The translations under genes and the position numbers were made by a program. DNA of 64,000 nt from positions 9,424,001 through 9,488,000 of the forward strand of contig NC_046675.1 in the NCBI RefSeq assembly GCF_003369915.1. Direction: 5' to 3'. This document shows positions 38,130-48,729 of this stretch, piece after piece. Source of the stretch: Drosophila miranda. Lineage: Eukaryota; Arthropoda; Insecta; Diptera; Drosophilidae. Numbering within the stretch: position 1 is the stretch's first letter; the number at the start of each line of letters is the position of its first letter. The notes beneath the pieces are model-generated. The model saw only the letters and a program-made list of their open reading frames with translations, did no database searches and had not been told where the DNA came from.

Positions 38130-38417
38130 ATATACTGATGAACTCCGAATTCTATTATACATATTCCCCGTTTTTGATATTCCGTCAAATACTACAAGCT
38201 AGATAGGAAATTTAGCCATGCCCACATAGTTTTATACGATTAGAATGGGACTTATATTGCCTACCGGTTATAACCGATTCAAATAAATACTGAAATATAC
38301 GGTCTCATTTTCAAAATATACTGATGAATTCTTCATATTCCTCGTTTTTGAAATTCCGTCGAATATTACTAGCTATCTAGATCTCTCAGCCCTGCCCACA
38401 TAATTTTATCCGATTAA
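38130..38417. repeat. Diverged direct duplication upstream of Klp98A
   Basis: Copies at 38130-38243 and 38316-38417 share, in order, ATATACTGATGAA, CATATTCC then CGTTTTTGA, ATTCCGTC, CTAG, TGCCCACATA and TTTTAT then CGATTA. They have small substitutions and deletions. AAATATACCG-type words precede both. This could be a decayed dispersed repeat or a duplicated regulatory module. Confidence 0.8.
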
Positions 38418-38534
38418 TGAATCAATTTTCTACTTGACTAGCTAGTTTTAAACACTTGACTTGTTTTCGTACTACGGCGATTGCTTTGATTGGTTTTGCC
38501 CCGATTTTGGTGCACAACAATGAACCACTCAACT

Positions 38535-39487
38535 AATGAACCAATGACCAATCAATCAATGAACCAATGAAAAAAAGAACCAATAAACCAATCAATCCAT
38601 CAATCTTTCAATCCATCCATTGATTTTATCAATCCATCAATCCATCTATCAATCTGTCAGTCTATCATTCCATCAATCTGTCAATATTTCAATATATCAA
38701 TCTATCAATCTGTCAATCTAACAATCTGTCAATCTTACAATCGATCAATCTATCAATCTATCAATCTATCAATATATCAATCTATCAATCTGTCAATCTA
38801 TCAGTCCATCAATCTGTCAATCTATCAATCTTTCAATCTATCATATGTCAACATATCACTATATCAATATGCCAATATATCAATATGTCAATATATCAAT
38901 CCATCAATCTATCAATATTTCAATATATCAATCTGTCAATACATCAATCTATCAATATGTAAATATATTAATCTGTCAATCTATCAATCTAGGTTCATTG
39001 GTTGATTGATTGATAGCTTACTGGATTGATATATTAATGGATTGAAAGATTTATATCCATATACAATATTATATTATATACAGATTGATGGAATGATAGA
39101 TTGACAGATTGATAGATTAGTGGATTGATGGATTGGTAGATTGATGGATTGATAGATTGATTGATTAATAGCTTGATGGATTGACAGATTGATAGATTAA
39201 TGGATTCGTAAATTGACAGATTGATAGACTGATAGATTGATGTATTGAGAGATTGAAAGATTGAGAGAATGACAGATTGATAGATGGATAAATTGACAGA
39301 TTGATAGATTCATATATTAATAGATTAACAGATTGATAGATTGATGGAATGGATTAGATTAATAGATTAATTGGTGGATAGATTGATGGATTGATGGACT
39401 GATATATTAATTGATTGATTGATTGATAGATTGATTGATTGATAAATTGATATATTGATGGATTGATAGATATTGGTTCATTGCTTA
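38535..39487. repeat. Long low-complexity inverted repeat (TCAATCTA / TAGATTGA)
   Basis: The left arm (about 38535-38993) is a degenerate array of octamers such as TCAATCTATCAATCTGTC. The right arm (about 38998-39487) is the same array in reverse complement, such as GACAGATTGATAGATTGA. Even the ends match: AACCAATGAACCAATGA words near 38540-38570 on the left and TTGGTTCATTGCTTAATTGG near 39473-39493 on the right. The junction is near 38990-39000. A transcript through it could fold into a several-hundred base-pair duplex. It lies between the Klp98A promoter and the 3' end of the carrier gene. Confidence 0.9.
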
Positions 39488-39573
39488 ATTGGTTGATAAT
39501 CGATAAACAGCCATTAACAGGCACTTTGCAGCACTGCTACTGTCTTTTGAATTCAAATTATGCTTCAAATCGT

Positions 39574-39579
39574 TTTATT
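39574..39579 (-). other. Polyadenylation signal of the mitochondrial carrier gene
   Basis: AATAAA on the minus strand about 60 bases past the stop at 39638. Confidence 0.6.
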
Positions 39580-39637
39580 AGCAAAATAAATGTGCAGTAA
39601 ATATGAATATAAATATTTAAAAAACTAGATAAAGCTC

Positions 39638-41043
39638 TCAATCACTTGCAAATAGGCTCCTTTTATCGTACGTATGACACCACTCCAGGGCATACTCGTA
39701 CCCCAAGAAGGTGGCCGCATTGAAGGGCACAGCCCTGGCGACCAGCATCCAGCTGCCGCGAAAGATGCTCCTCCATCCGTAGGCTCTGTAGTTGACCATT
39801 ACACAGTGGAAGATGCCGCGGAATTTGTGATTCTCGTCGGCCTGCATCAGCGTCTTCACGACATCGAATGGAATGACACACACCCAAGAGATAACCCCGG
39901 CCCAGGCGCCGGCCAATGTGGTGATCAACAGATTCACGTTCGAGCCATCCGGATGGCTACGCCGCTTGCGCACAAAGTCTCGTGTGTTCAGATAATCAGC
40001 GGCCTGACGGTAGGCCAGCATATAGATGCCATAGGGCAGGACATCGCTGTGAGAAACAGGGATTAGATGAAGCATTTTCAGGGGACTTCTCGTACTAACC
40101 GACACATCATGGGCAGGAGACCCCGATAGAGACCAGAAAGGCCATCAGTCTTGACAATCCGTTTGAATGTGCCAAAGGCTGTACGTCGCTGGCCATAAAG
40201 ATAGTCATTATAGTCTGTTGAAACAGAAGGATTTATCAAACTCTTTCCGAATGGGAATGACTGCAGCACTCACAGCATTGCGTCTGCAGGCGAACTTTTA
40301 TCAGCTCCATGGGACAGGCGATGAAGGACTGCACGAAACCGGCCACCGATCCGGCGAGGAACATGTTGTGGTACTCCAGCTGCTCCCGCTGGTAGTCGCT
40401 GTGGCACACCTTCCGCAGCTGCCGCAGGTGGTTGCCATAGATACCGAAGAGCAGCGAGTTGATGGCCCCCGTCGAGATGAATGGGAAGAACATGCCCCTG
40501 TAGAAACCGTTGATCTTTAAAAGGATTGCTGACCGGCCAGTCTCCTGCGATCTGCCAAGTACTTACCCCATTGTTGCGTCTGTAGATCTGATGGACAGCC
40601 GTCTGGACGGAGGAATTGGATGCCTGCTGCCATACCTTGATCGTGTCGAGCGGATGGGCCACCACCACGCCGCAGGCACCTGTGCGGATGAGATCAAACG
40701 GATGGCCGTACATAGATAAAATGTTCATTAAAATTCCCATCATGCCGCATGACCAGCTCACAAGTAGCATGTTGCATGTTGCTGCCTGCCAAAAAATTCG
40801 ACCACCGCACACAGAAATAAGCCTCGCGGATCAGGGGCGCCGCACGTGAACTTGACCATGGCGCCCGTTGGCTGGTGCTCTCTCAACAAGTGGCACACAT
40901 CTGGCTCACAGCCATTGCGTCATCCGTTCCGCATCTCTCGTTGTGCATCTCCCAACTCCTTGGATTTCCCTCATAGTTGCTGTTTCAATTTACTTACCTC
41001 CAAAGCATCCGGCCACGAAATCACAATAGTTTTCCCACTTCAT
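39638..41043 (-). CDS. CG5646: Mitochondrial carrier family (SLC25A45/47/48-like), probable CG5646 orthologue
   Basis: Five coding exons on the minus strand: 41043-40998, 40679-40567, 40514-40274, 40214-40100 and 40046-39638, giving 307 residues, the usual size for the family. The protein is an inner-membrane solute carrier of three repeats, each with two membrane helices. The three signature motifs Px[DE]xx[KR] are PLDTIK (25-30), PMELIK (121-126) and PFDVVK (231-236), all intact. The short start MKWENYCDFVAGCFGGACG followed immediately by helix 1 is typical of the SLC25A45/47/48 branch, whose members have been linked to amino-acid and carnitine-type substrates. The substrate here is not determinable from sequence. 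The symbol rests on family and on its place next to wdb and Klp98A, so it is less certain than the family call. All intron phases agree. Confidence 0.88.
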
Positions 41044-44002
41044 CAAGGATGATGCCCAGGAGTTGGTGGAAACTTTGAAAATTGATTTTTCTCGCCTTGC
41101 GTTTGACGGCACTGCACTTTTGCAACGGCAGCGACCAACTGCATTTGCTGGCTTTTGTGGCGATGTTGCAAAAGCTCAAAAGCTGAAAAGCTAAATGCTA
41201 CATGAAAGCGACTAGAATGGGAGCCACCTATTGGTCAAATATTTTCGATGTGTCAGATAAAGCTTAAGGTTAGTGGAAATAAAGATTGACTTGTTTTGTA
41301 TACTATATTCTAAAAGGAAATGCAATCTATAAGTTATGGTTTTTGGTATTTTGCTAGATAAAGCGCCAACCCATAAGGCTACCAACACAGGCTTTTAATG
41401 ATCTCTAAAACAAGGCTTAAACGATTCCGCCTCCGGATTCGACATAACAGTTATACAATTTTAGATGGGTCTTCCAATGACCCAATGACATTGTTTAGCT
41501 GTACAAATAGCCCATAATCGAACGGACACATTCGTTTCAACCTTCTTCCAAAACGACTATACCCGTTCGACTCTACAAATACAGGGTATAAAAAGCTTTC
41601 AGGCCCAAATACAAAAGCTGACCGCCACACAACCATCTCATCTCATCGCTTGTACAGTTTTCAAAATAAAACGAAATAAATTGTTATATTTTTTATTTAT
41701 TAATTTTTTTATTGTTGATTGATCTCTTTGCTTCTTTTCGCGCCGCTTTCATGTCCATCCTCATGCATTTTGCTTGTGTGTTTTTCTCATGTTATATTTT
41801 AATTTTTGTTTTTTTTTTTTCCATTTATTCCTTTTATTTTTTGGTTAATTCTGCTTGCAGCTAAATATTTTTTTTTTGCAATTTTGTTTTGTTTTGTTTT
41901 ACTTTTATGCTGCTCTTCTGCTGCGCATTTATTTGCCCTTAGGTTTTTGCATCTTCATTCGCGTTCATTTCATTTTGTTTCTGGAGTCTCGAAAGCAAAT
42001 CAACTAAAAAAACTTTGTGTGTTTTTTCGAATGCTTCGAATGTATATATACTTTTGTTTAAATATATATTTATGTATGTATACCTACATATATATATATA
42101 TTTATTCCCATTTATTTTCTCATATCTTGTTTCGTGTGTGTAATTATAATTTACTCTTTATATTTACTCTCAGCATAAGATTTTGTTTAGTTGTGTGATT
42201 GAGTGATTGATTGTGTACCTGTATGAGTGAGTGTATGTATGTGTGAGTGTGTCTGGCTGTGTGTGTGTGTGTGTAGTACAGTGTGCCTTCAATCCATGAA
42301 AACATATCGAAATATCCTCGCACAACACTGTCCTGCAGAACAGAACTAAAAGATTAATAATAATAGCATGTGTCATCATATTCATTCATCATATAAGATA
42401 GGTTTTCTTTTCTTTTATACAAGTCTAGAACATAAGAAAATACGTACATAATTCACATATATTTTTCCATTTTTCCATTATCCATCATCCACTTATCCGA
42501 TTTGTTAGTATCCATAGTATTTTTGTTTTTAAATTGTTTTTAAGCGCTTTAACTATCTTTTTTGCTCTTATTGTGGTTTGGGGTTTTTTGTTCTTTAAGT
42601 TATTTTTTTATTTAATTTTTTTGTTTACCTTTTGCAACGTTGTTAATGCGACTTTATTCTTTTAGTACACTTCTTTAGTACAGGGTTTTTGTTGTTGTCT
42701 CTAAAAGTACTTAACGAGTTTTGCTTTTGCATTTTTTGCTTATACCATCATCATGATCTGTCATCATCATCATCTGTCCGATCCTAAGCATAGCTACATA
42801 CTGGCTACTACATTTTAACATGCTCGATTTATTGTTTATACATAGTACATATAAATACAATAATAGAAACTATAGTTAAGTTTACCATACAAGTTATTGA
42901 AAGCAGATACAGATACAGATACAGATACTAAACCGATTGATTAACTCAGGGTGCAACGGAAAACGACGATCACAAGAATACAAAACGGAACGCAAATTAT
43001 TACATGAAGGGACACTTATGCTCGACTTTAACGAGTACAATTCTATATCCGTTTTTCATTTCAACATTTGTTTTTTACATTTCATCATTCTCTATATAAT
43101 AATGCTGCGTTTTTGTTTTTTTTTTCTCTGATTGGCATCCTATGTGAGCTTCTTCAAACATTAACTAGAGATGGTTGGGCCATGCCATGGTATGGAGACG
43201 GGGGGATGGTGGTGCCTGGTGTCTGGGTGTTTTATGGTTTAGGAATTACGCGATATTGCTGTGTGGACTCTCCCTGTGGTCCTGTTCTTGGTTTTTTTTG
43301 GTTTGTCTCTGTGTGTTCCGTCTTTAAAGGCAGTTAAGACCTAACTTCAGTGTCTATTGCTTGTCAATGGCTATCCTTGGGCTTTCGCTCTTTAGCTTTC
43401 GGTTTTAATTTCGTTTAATTACACGCTAATATAAAGATGCAAAACTTTCTTACACACGTTGCTTAGTATTTAGGCCGTATAGGTTCTTCCCTCAATTTCC
43501 CCTCTTTCTCCTGCTCTTGCGACGCTCTTTATACGATTCGGTTTACCCCTCACTCTGCTATCTGCTGCTTCCATATTCTCATTCACGTTTTACAAACATA
43601 TTTTTTCATAATAATAACGCTAACGCTGTATGTTTTCTTTTAGGTTTTTCTTAGTTGTTGCATTATATTATATGGTGTATATTAACTCACGATTCACAGA
43701 CACAATTATCTTTAATATTATATGAACTTTACGCGATTACGAGATACATTCCATTCCTCTTTAGTAGAACTTGCATCTCATCTGCGCCTCCTTTTGTCTC
43801 TCCTAGTTCTCTTCCCTCCTTCCTTCCTTCCATCCTTCCTTCCTATATGTACTATAATGCATGCTTCTATACTTTGCAATGGGCGTGAGAGTTGAATGAA
43901 CAAACATACATTATGTATAGTATATTTTCTTTTTTTTGTTAATATATAAATTTTATATATTTTTTATTTCAATAATATATGAGTGAGTGCGCCTAAGTGA
44001 GT

Positions 44003-44028
44003 GTATGTGTGTGTGTGTGTGTGTGTGT
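44003..44028. repeat. (GT)n microsatellite
   Basis: A GT run downstream of the wdb stop. A similar run is at 44580-44602. Confidence 0.9.
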
Positions 44029-44958
44029 TTGAGAGGCCGGGGAAAGCAGTCCATTGGTTGTCCATCCCCCCACAGTTGTTGTTTTCCACCTTAGCTAGAT
44101 TTATTTACAAATGAAATTATTCTTGTTTTTTTTTTTAGCAAATCGAATGACAATTGTGCGCATTTCCACGAAGAAATTGAAACGAAAGGACTTTCCTGAA
44201 GATGAAGCTGGACCGCTTTCCACAGAGAAACGTCTTGTGTGTGTGCTAGGTGTCTAGGATGGATATAGGATATATGTAGATATCGCGTTTAGTAGATGAC
44301 AGTTTTCAATTTCCATAACCGTGTGGCTCTTCTATATAGACTAACATTTGCTTGGTTGTTTTTTACAATTCATAATATTTTCCCTCCCTTACATACATCT
44401 CTATATAGATCCATCGATTATGGGGGGGATATATATAATTCTGTACTTAATCGTATGCATAGATTTTCTGCCAGCTGCTCTTCCTAAAACAACGTACTAA
44501 AAGCTGGGGCTTTCAAATGATTGGAATTTTCTGTATGTTCGAGAGAAGTCTTCACGGAGTGGCTATGCGTATGTTTTTGTGTGTGTGTGTGTGTGTGTGT
44601 GTGCAACACTTAAAGCTAAGTAACAAAGTTTCGTTTGCATGGATGCTGCATTTTATATACAATTCAGGGACTAAGACACGCCGTTCGTTCGTTCGTTCGT
44701 TCTATGGAAATCTGTGTGTTGGAAAATCAGGAAAATCAATCATCAGAGCAGCGCAGCTTTCAACTATTTTACACACAGTGAACATTTAGGTGATATATAT
44801 ATATATATTTAGTAAGTGTTTTTTGGGGTTGGGTATTGATTCGGTATGGGATGGGATGGCGCTGATCTATATGCTAGGGTAGGGGTTAGGGTCTTCTAGT
44901 TAGCAGTAGTATGTTTTAGTAGTTTAATAATAATTCAATGCTCGTTCATCTACTTCAA

Positions 44959-44995
44959 CAATCAATCATCAATCAATCAATCAATCAATCAATCA
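44959..44995. repeat. (AATC)n tetramer repeat
   Basis: About eight AATC units with one slip, on the plus strand. It is related in sequence to the arms of the inverted repeat at 38.5-39.5 kb. Confidence 0.9.
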
Positions 44996-45584
44996 TAGTT
45001 ATAGTTATAGTTATCGGCTCTCTTCTGCTTTTTTTTCACTTACTAACATGATTTTTTCTCTTTATTCAACTTGGGTTTTCTTTTTCTTTTATGCTTAAAC
45101 GTAATTAATAATATTTTCTTTCTTTTGTTTTGTTGTTTTGTTTTGTTATAATATATATATATTTATATGTGTCTGTGGGGGTGTGTTTGTGTGTCTGTGT
45201 GTGTGTGTGTGCGCGGGTGTTTATGTGTGGTGTGAGTGTGGGTGTGTGTGTCGTGTCGTTTGTTTAGGTGTAAGATATATTATTTATATAGATTTCCATT
45301 GATGCCGCACTCGACGAAGCTTCGGCTTTCTAAAAATAACACACACACAGACAGGGCTATCGCTTTCACTTCCGTTTCCGCTTTCCACTCCTTTCCATCC
45401 TTCTTCCTCTCAACAGCCGCTCAAGCATCCTCCTTCTCCTCCTCCTCCTCCGCTGATGTCCGCTTGGTTGGTGTCTTCGTCAATCGAGTATACATTTTTT
45501 TTTAGTGTTTAGTTTCATATTTTCTTGTGTTTAAAGTTTAGCATATGTATGTGTTTTTGTTTTTAGTATAACTATTTATCGCCT

Positions 45585-45650
45585 CTCTTTCCTTCCTTCC
45601 TTCCTCCCTCCCTCCCTCTCTCTGTCTGTTTGTCTGTCTGTCTGTCTCTT
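45585..45650. repeat. TTCC/CCCT/TGTC pyrimidine-rich tract
   Basis: Successive short tetranucleotide runs (CTTC, CCTC, TGTC), a purine-rich tract when read on the minus strand downstream of wdb. Confidence 0.8.
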
Positions 45651-45723
45651 ACGTGTGGGATGTGGAACGACAGAGATGCTTTTACGTGTTAGCCGACGGA
45701 CTGCGCTCTACGGCTCTCGTTTC

Positions 45724-45729
45724 TTTATT
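45724..45729 (-). other. Proximal polyadenylation signal of wdb
   Basis: AATAAA on the minus strand about 55 bases past the wdb stop at 45783. Many more copies follow downstream, so alternative polyadenylation is likely. Confidence 0.4.
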
Positions 45730-45782
45730 GTTAGTTTTGTTTTTTCGGGCGCATGCCTTGCGTTCGCTTGTGCTTTGCCCGT

Positions 45783-47803
45783 TTAGTTATCCGCCCTATC
45801 CTGTTTGATTTTTGCATTTGTGGTCGCAGGATTATTATCGCCGCCGGCGCCGCCGCTGGACAGACTGCCGCTGCTGCTGCTATTCGACTGCTGCTGCTGC
45901 TGATGAGAGTTAATGGCGGCTGTGCTGATAGATGGTGGCTGCAGTTGGGAGGACGTGGACGCCGCCGCGTTGGATGATGATGCGCTGTTCGATGCATTCG
46001 CAGCTGCGCTGCCGCCTGCGGTGCGCCCATTGGAACGATTCGATTCGAGTTCGTGCAGCTTCTTCCACAGCTCCTCGCGATCCCGTTCACGTTTCTTTTC
46101 CCTGTGCGAAAACAATTACAAATATTATTAATATATATATTCCAACGAGAGGGACTTGGTCATACTTTTGCCTCTCTGCCTTGTAGCTGGAGGTGAGCTC
46201 ATCGAACAGCTTTGAATTCATTTCCATGAATGTTTTCAATACGTTATAGACGAGCGCCACGATGGTCTGGTTCCAGTGCTCCTTGCTGATCCGGTATAGG
46301 GCCGGGAACATGATCGGCATAATCACCGCATTGTTCTCCTCAATCAGCGACATGGCATACTCATTGTTCCACAGATATAGAGCGCGTTCAGCCACCTGCA
46401 AATCAAAATACGTTCAGTCTACGATCAATTTCGGGATGTCCTGTCGCGTACCTGAAAGTGTGGACTCGAGACACATTTGGCAATCTGCCGGAAGAGCGGC
46501 TCCTGGATCTTGACAAACTGCGGCGGATCGATCACATCAAGTATCTCCTCGATTTCGCCCAAGAACATGACCTCCTTTTGGGAACACGTCTTTGGCCAGA
46601 ACTTGAGCAGGCCCCGCACCACCGGCTCGGTAAGGAATGGATCCTTCTCTAGGAATTGTACAATACAATATGCCAGCTGTGCATGATATAGAGACAGGCA
46701 TTTGACTTTGTGCAGCGGCAACAGGACCTTGACCAAAAACTGTTTATGCTCGGCCTTCAGTGGCAAGGCAAAGCCATTGATGATGCTGCATATCAGAGGG
46801 TTACCATTAGTAAGGGAGGAGGGAAGGAATAAACTAATTTTCGAACGCACCTGCCGAGTATTTCCAAGAGCTCGCCCACACCATTGAAATGCTCCGTCTC
46901 GTAGATGAATCGCAAGAATATGTTATTGATTTGTTTTCGTATAAAAGCGCGTAAACCTAAGAACTTTCCGTAGATGCGATGCAACACCGTCTTGAGAAAG
47001 TCACGCTCACGTGGATCCTCAGAGTCGAATAGTTCCAAGAGCTGTCAAATAGAACAAGTCATGATAGAGGAAAGATCTTGTATAGAAAAGATCTGCGCAC
47101 CTGCAAGACAAACTTCTGATCGATCACACGCTTGCCAATGGTTGCTTGGAAATCCTGCGATTCGAGGAAGCGCAAGAACACCTCATACACCAGCTGTAGG
47201 TGTGGCCACGAGGCCTCCAATGTTGGATCATCCTCCTCTGGGTCAAAATCTGGATTCTCGCTGGGCGGCAGTGTGCGAAATAAGTTGCAAGAAATCTGTG
47301 TACAAAAATGTTTGATTTAATATGATATTTCCTTATAAAAGATTAGTTCCCCCCCCCCTCCGGATTGGCTGTACCATGCGTATTATTTCCGGATAAACGG
47401 GTTCCGTGAGCACACCGCGCCCGTGCGTTATATAGGTGGATAGATCATTGAGTGCCGCCCGCTTGATTTCCTTGCCCTTGAGGTCCGTCACGGGATCCAT
47501 AAAGTCAAATGATACGCAACACTGACGCAACTTTCGTATAAACAGCTCCTCCTGTTCGAGGCTGGAGCAATCGGCTATCGGAAACACAAAACAAAAGAAA
47601 AGGCAGGGAATTATTATTAACCAGGACTTCCTACGGGATCAGAGATCAGCGATCAGCGTACCTTTTAACGGCGGCAATTGCTGCAACTCAACATCCTGTG
47701 AATTTCTGTAGCGCGAGGAACCTTGACTCTTTTTGCCCTTCTTTTTGAGTGAACGTTTGGCGAACGGGTCGATTCGATCCACAAACGTGCCCCCCGATGA
47801 CAT
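45783..47803 (-). CDS. wdb: PP2A regulatory subunit B56 (B'), widerborst
   Basis: Seven coding exons on the minus strand: 47803-47662, 47574-47375, 47295-47101, 47041-46851, 46785-46452, 46395-46166 and 46101-45783, giving 536 residues. B56 subunits are HEAT-like solenoids that bind the PP2A scaffold and catalytic subunits and choose substrates through LxxIxE motifs; in flies wdb acts in planar polarity, Akt control and the clock. The start [17 protein letters not shown] is the conserved widerborst N terminus, and from [16 protein letters not shown] onward (about residue 48) the B56 fold is near-invariant through [20 protein letters not shown]. The last about 80 residues are a Ser/Ala/Gln-rich tail. 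The similarity separates it from the paralogue well-rounded, and its position by Klp98A agrees. The 5' leader is unusual: it stays in frame and open for 266 codons without an ATG. Confidence 0.96.
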
Positions 47804-48470
47804 CTTTTCAGATTTGGGTTCGTTTGAATCGATGGCGGTGGTGGTGGTCTCCGTGGCTGTCTGTGTGGTATTCAGCTTGCCGGCTTTATATCGAACGTTT
47901 GCCACTGAAAATTGCTGATGATCGGCTGCACCACCCGCTGCACCTGACCCACCTGCACTCCCAGGTGCTGCTCCTGCCCCTACTCCTGCTCCTGCTCCTC
48001 CTTCCCCCTCGTCGCCGTCGCCGTCTTCGCCTTCGAAATCGCTTGTTAGGATCTCGACTGGCCGTTTGTTTCGCGATTTGCGTAGCCAACCGAAAATTTT
48101 ATGTGTTATGTTGGCGACTTTTGCAGTAGAGTTTGGCGTCTTGCAGTTGTTTCCTCGACCTTTGGTTAAGCTGCTGCTGCCGCTGCCGGTTGCGGTGCCG
48201 CCTATGCAGAGCTCCTCCTGCTCGGCTGCTGCTGCTGCTGTTGTCCTGCTGCTGTTGCTGCTCCTTTGCTGCTCCTCCAATGGCAACAAATGCTGATGGG
48301 ATGGCGGATGCTTCTCTCTGTTCTGTATACCCTGCTGTTGCTGCTGCTGCTGTTGTTGCTGTTGCTGCTGCGCCTGTTGCTGTTGCAGTTGTTGCTGCTT
48401 CTGTTGCTGTGTGATGTTGATGGCGGTGTTGAGACGGTAGCGACTTATCTTGGCATCTATCAACGAGCGT
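47804..48470 (-). other. wdb 5' leader exon, open in frame with the CDS but lacking ATG
   Basis: The same exon as the wdb start codon extends upstream to a good acceptor (TCCCCCCAG, junction at 48470). All 222 codons before the ATG are open in the wdb frame, and the first bases complete a codon from the previous exon. The translation would include a Gln run of about 13, Ala and Gly runs, and an ordinary-looking stretch with THKIFGWLRKSRNKRP followed by an acidic DFEGEDGDGDE. No ATG occurs in frame. It is annotated as leader; translation from a non-AUG codon or from an alternative first exon is possible. Confidence 0.65.
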
Positions 48471-48598
48471 CTGGGGGGGACATCAAGTGTGTTTTTTTTC
48501 TTGCTTTAAATTCGTTACAGTTGTATTTACACTGCACGAAAATATGAGAATATATTCATTAGTTTTTCCCCTTGAAAACGTTTTAGAATCGCACTCAC

Positions 48599-48729
48599 CT
48601 GTTTCTAGATTTACGTTCTGTTTGCTGCCACTTCTGCTGCTGTCTGCTGCTGCTTTCAGGTTCTTTGTTGCTGGAGGGATTGTTGCACTGTTGCGCCTTC
48701 TCTTGTGGATAATACTCTCGCGTCTCGGC
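48599..48729 (-). other. Probable upstream leader exon of wdb (open part)
   Basis: A strong donor, AAACAG then GTGAGTGCG, lies at 48599/48598 and joins in phase to the acceptor at 48470 across a 128-base intron. Upstream of the donor the wdb frame is open for 43 codons until TAA at 48730-48732, again with no ATG. The true 5' end of the exon is not determined. The codons are Gln/Ser-rich (CAG-rich tract). Confidence 0.5.

Larger units (their letters stand above)
41044..45782. other. T-rich stretch between carrier gene and wdb stop; probable wdb 3' UTR in part
   Basis: No coding exon. From about 41.65 kb to 45.78 kb the plus strand is strikingly T-rich with many TTTATT words (AATAAA on the minus strand), GT microsatellites (about 42246-42274, 44003-44028, 44580-44602, 45175-45250), TTCC/TGTC/GTTC runs and an AATC run. 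This texture fits a long A-rich 3' UTR of wdb read on the minus strand. The first hexamer is only about 55 bases past the wdb stop, so a short form is also possible. 41.04-41.4 kb should hold the carrier gene promoter. Confidence 0.5.

Noticed and set aside
38535..39487. CRISPR-like array
   Set aside because: The octamer repeats have no unique spacers and the host is a eukaryote; it is simple-sequence DNA arranged as an inverted repeat.
47639..48463. A wdb start at 48463
   Set aside because: The first codon there is TTG, not ATG. The family start [10 protein letters not shown] at 47803 is used for the CDS, and the upstream open stretch is reported as a finding instead.
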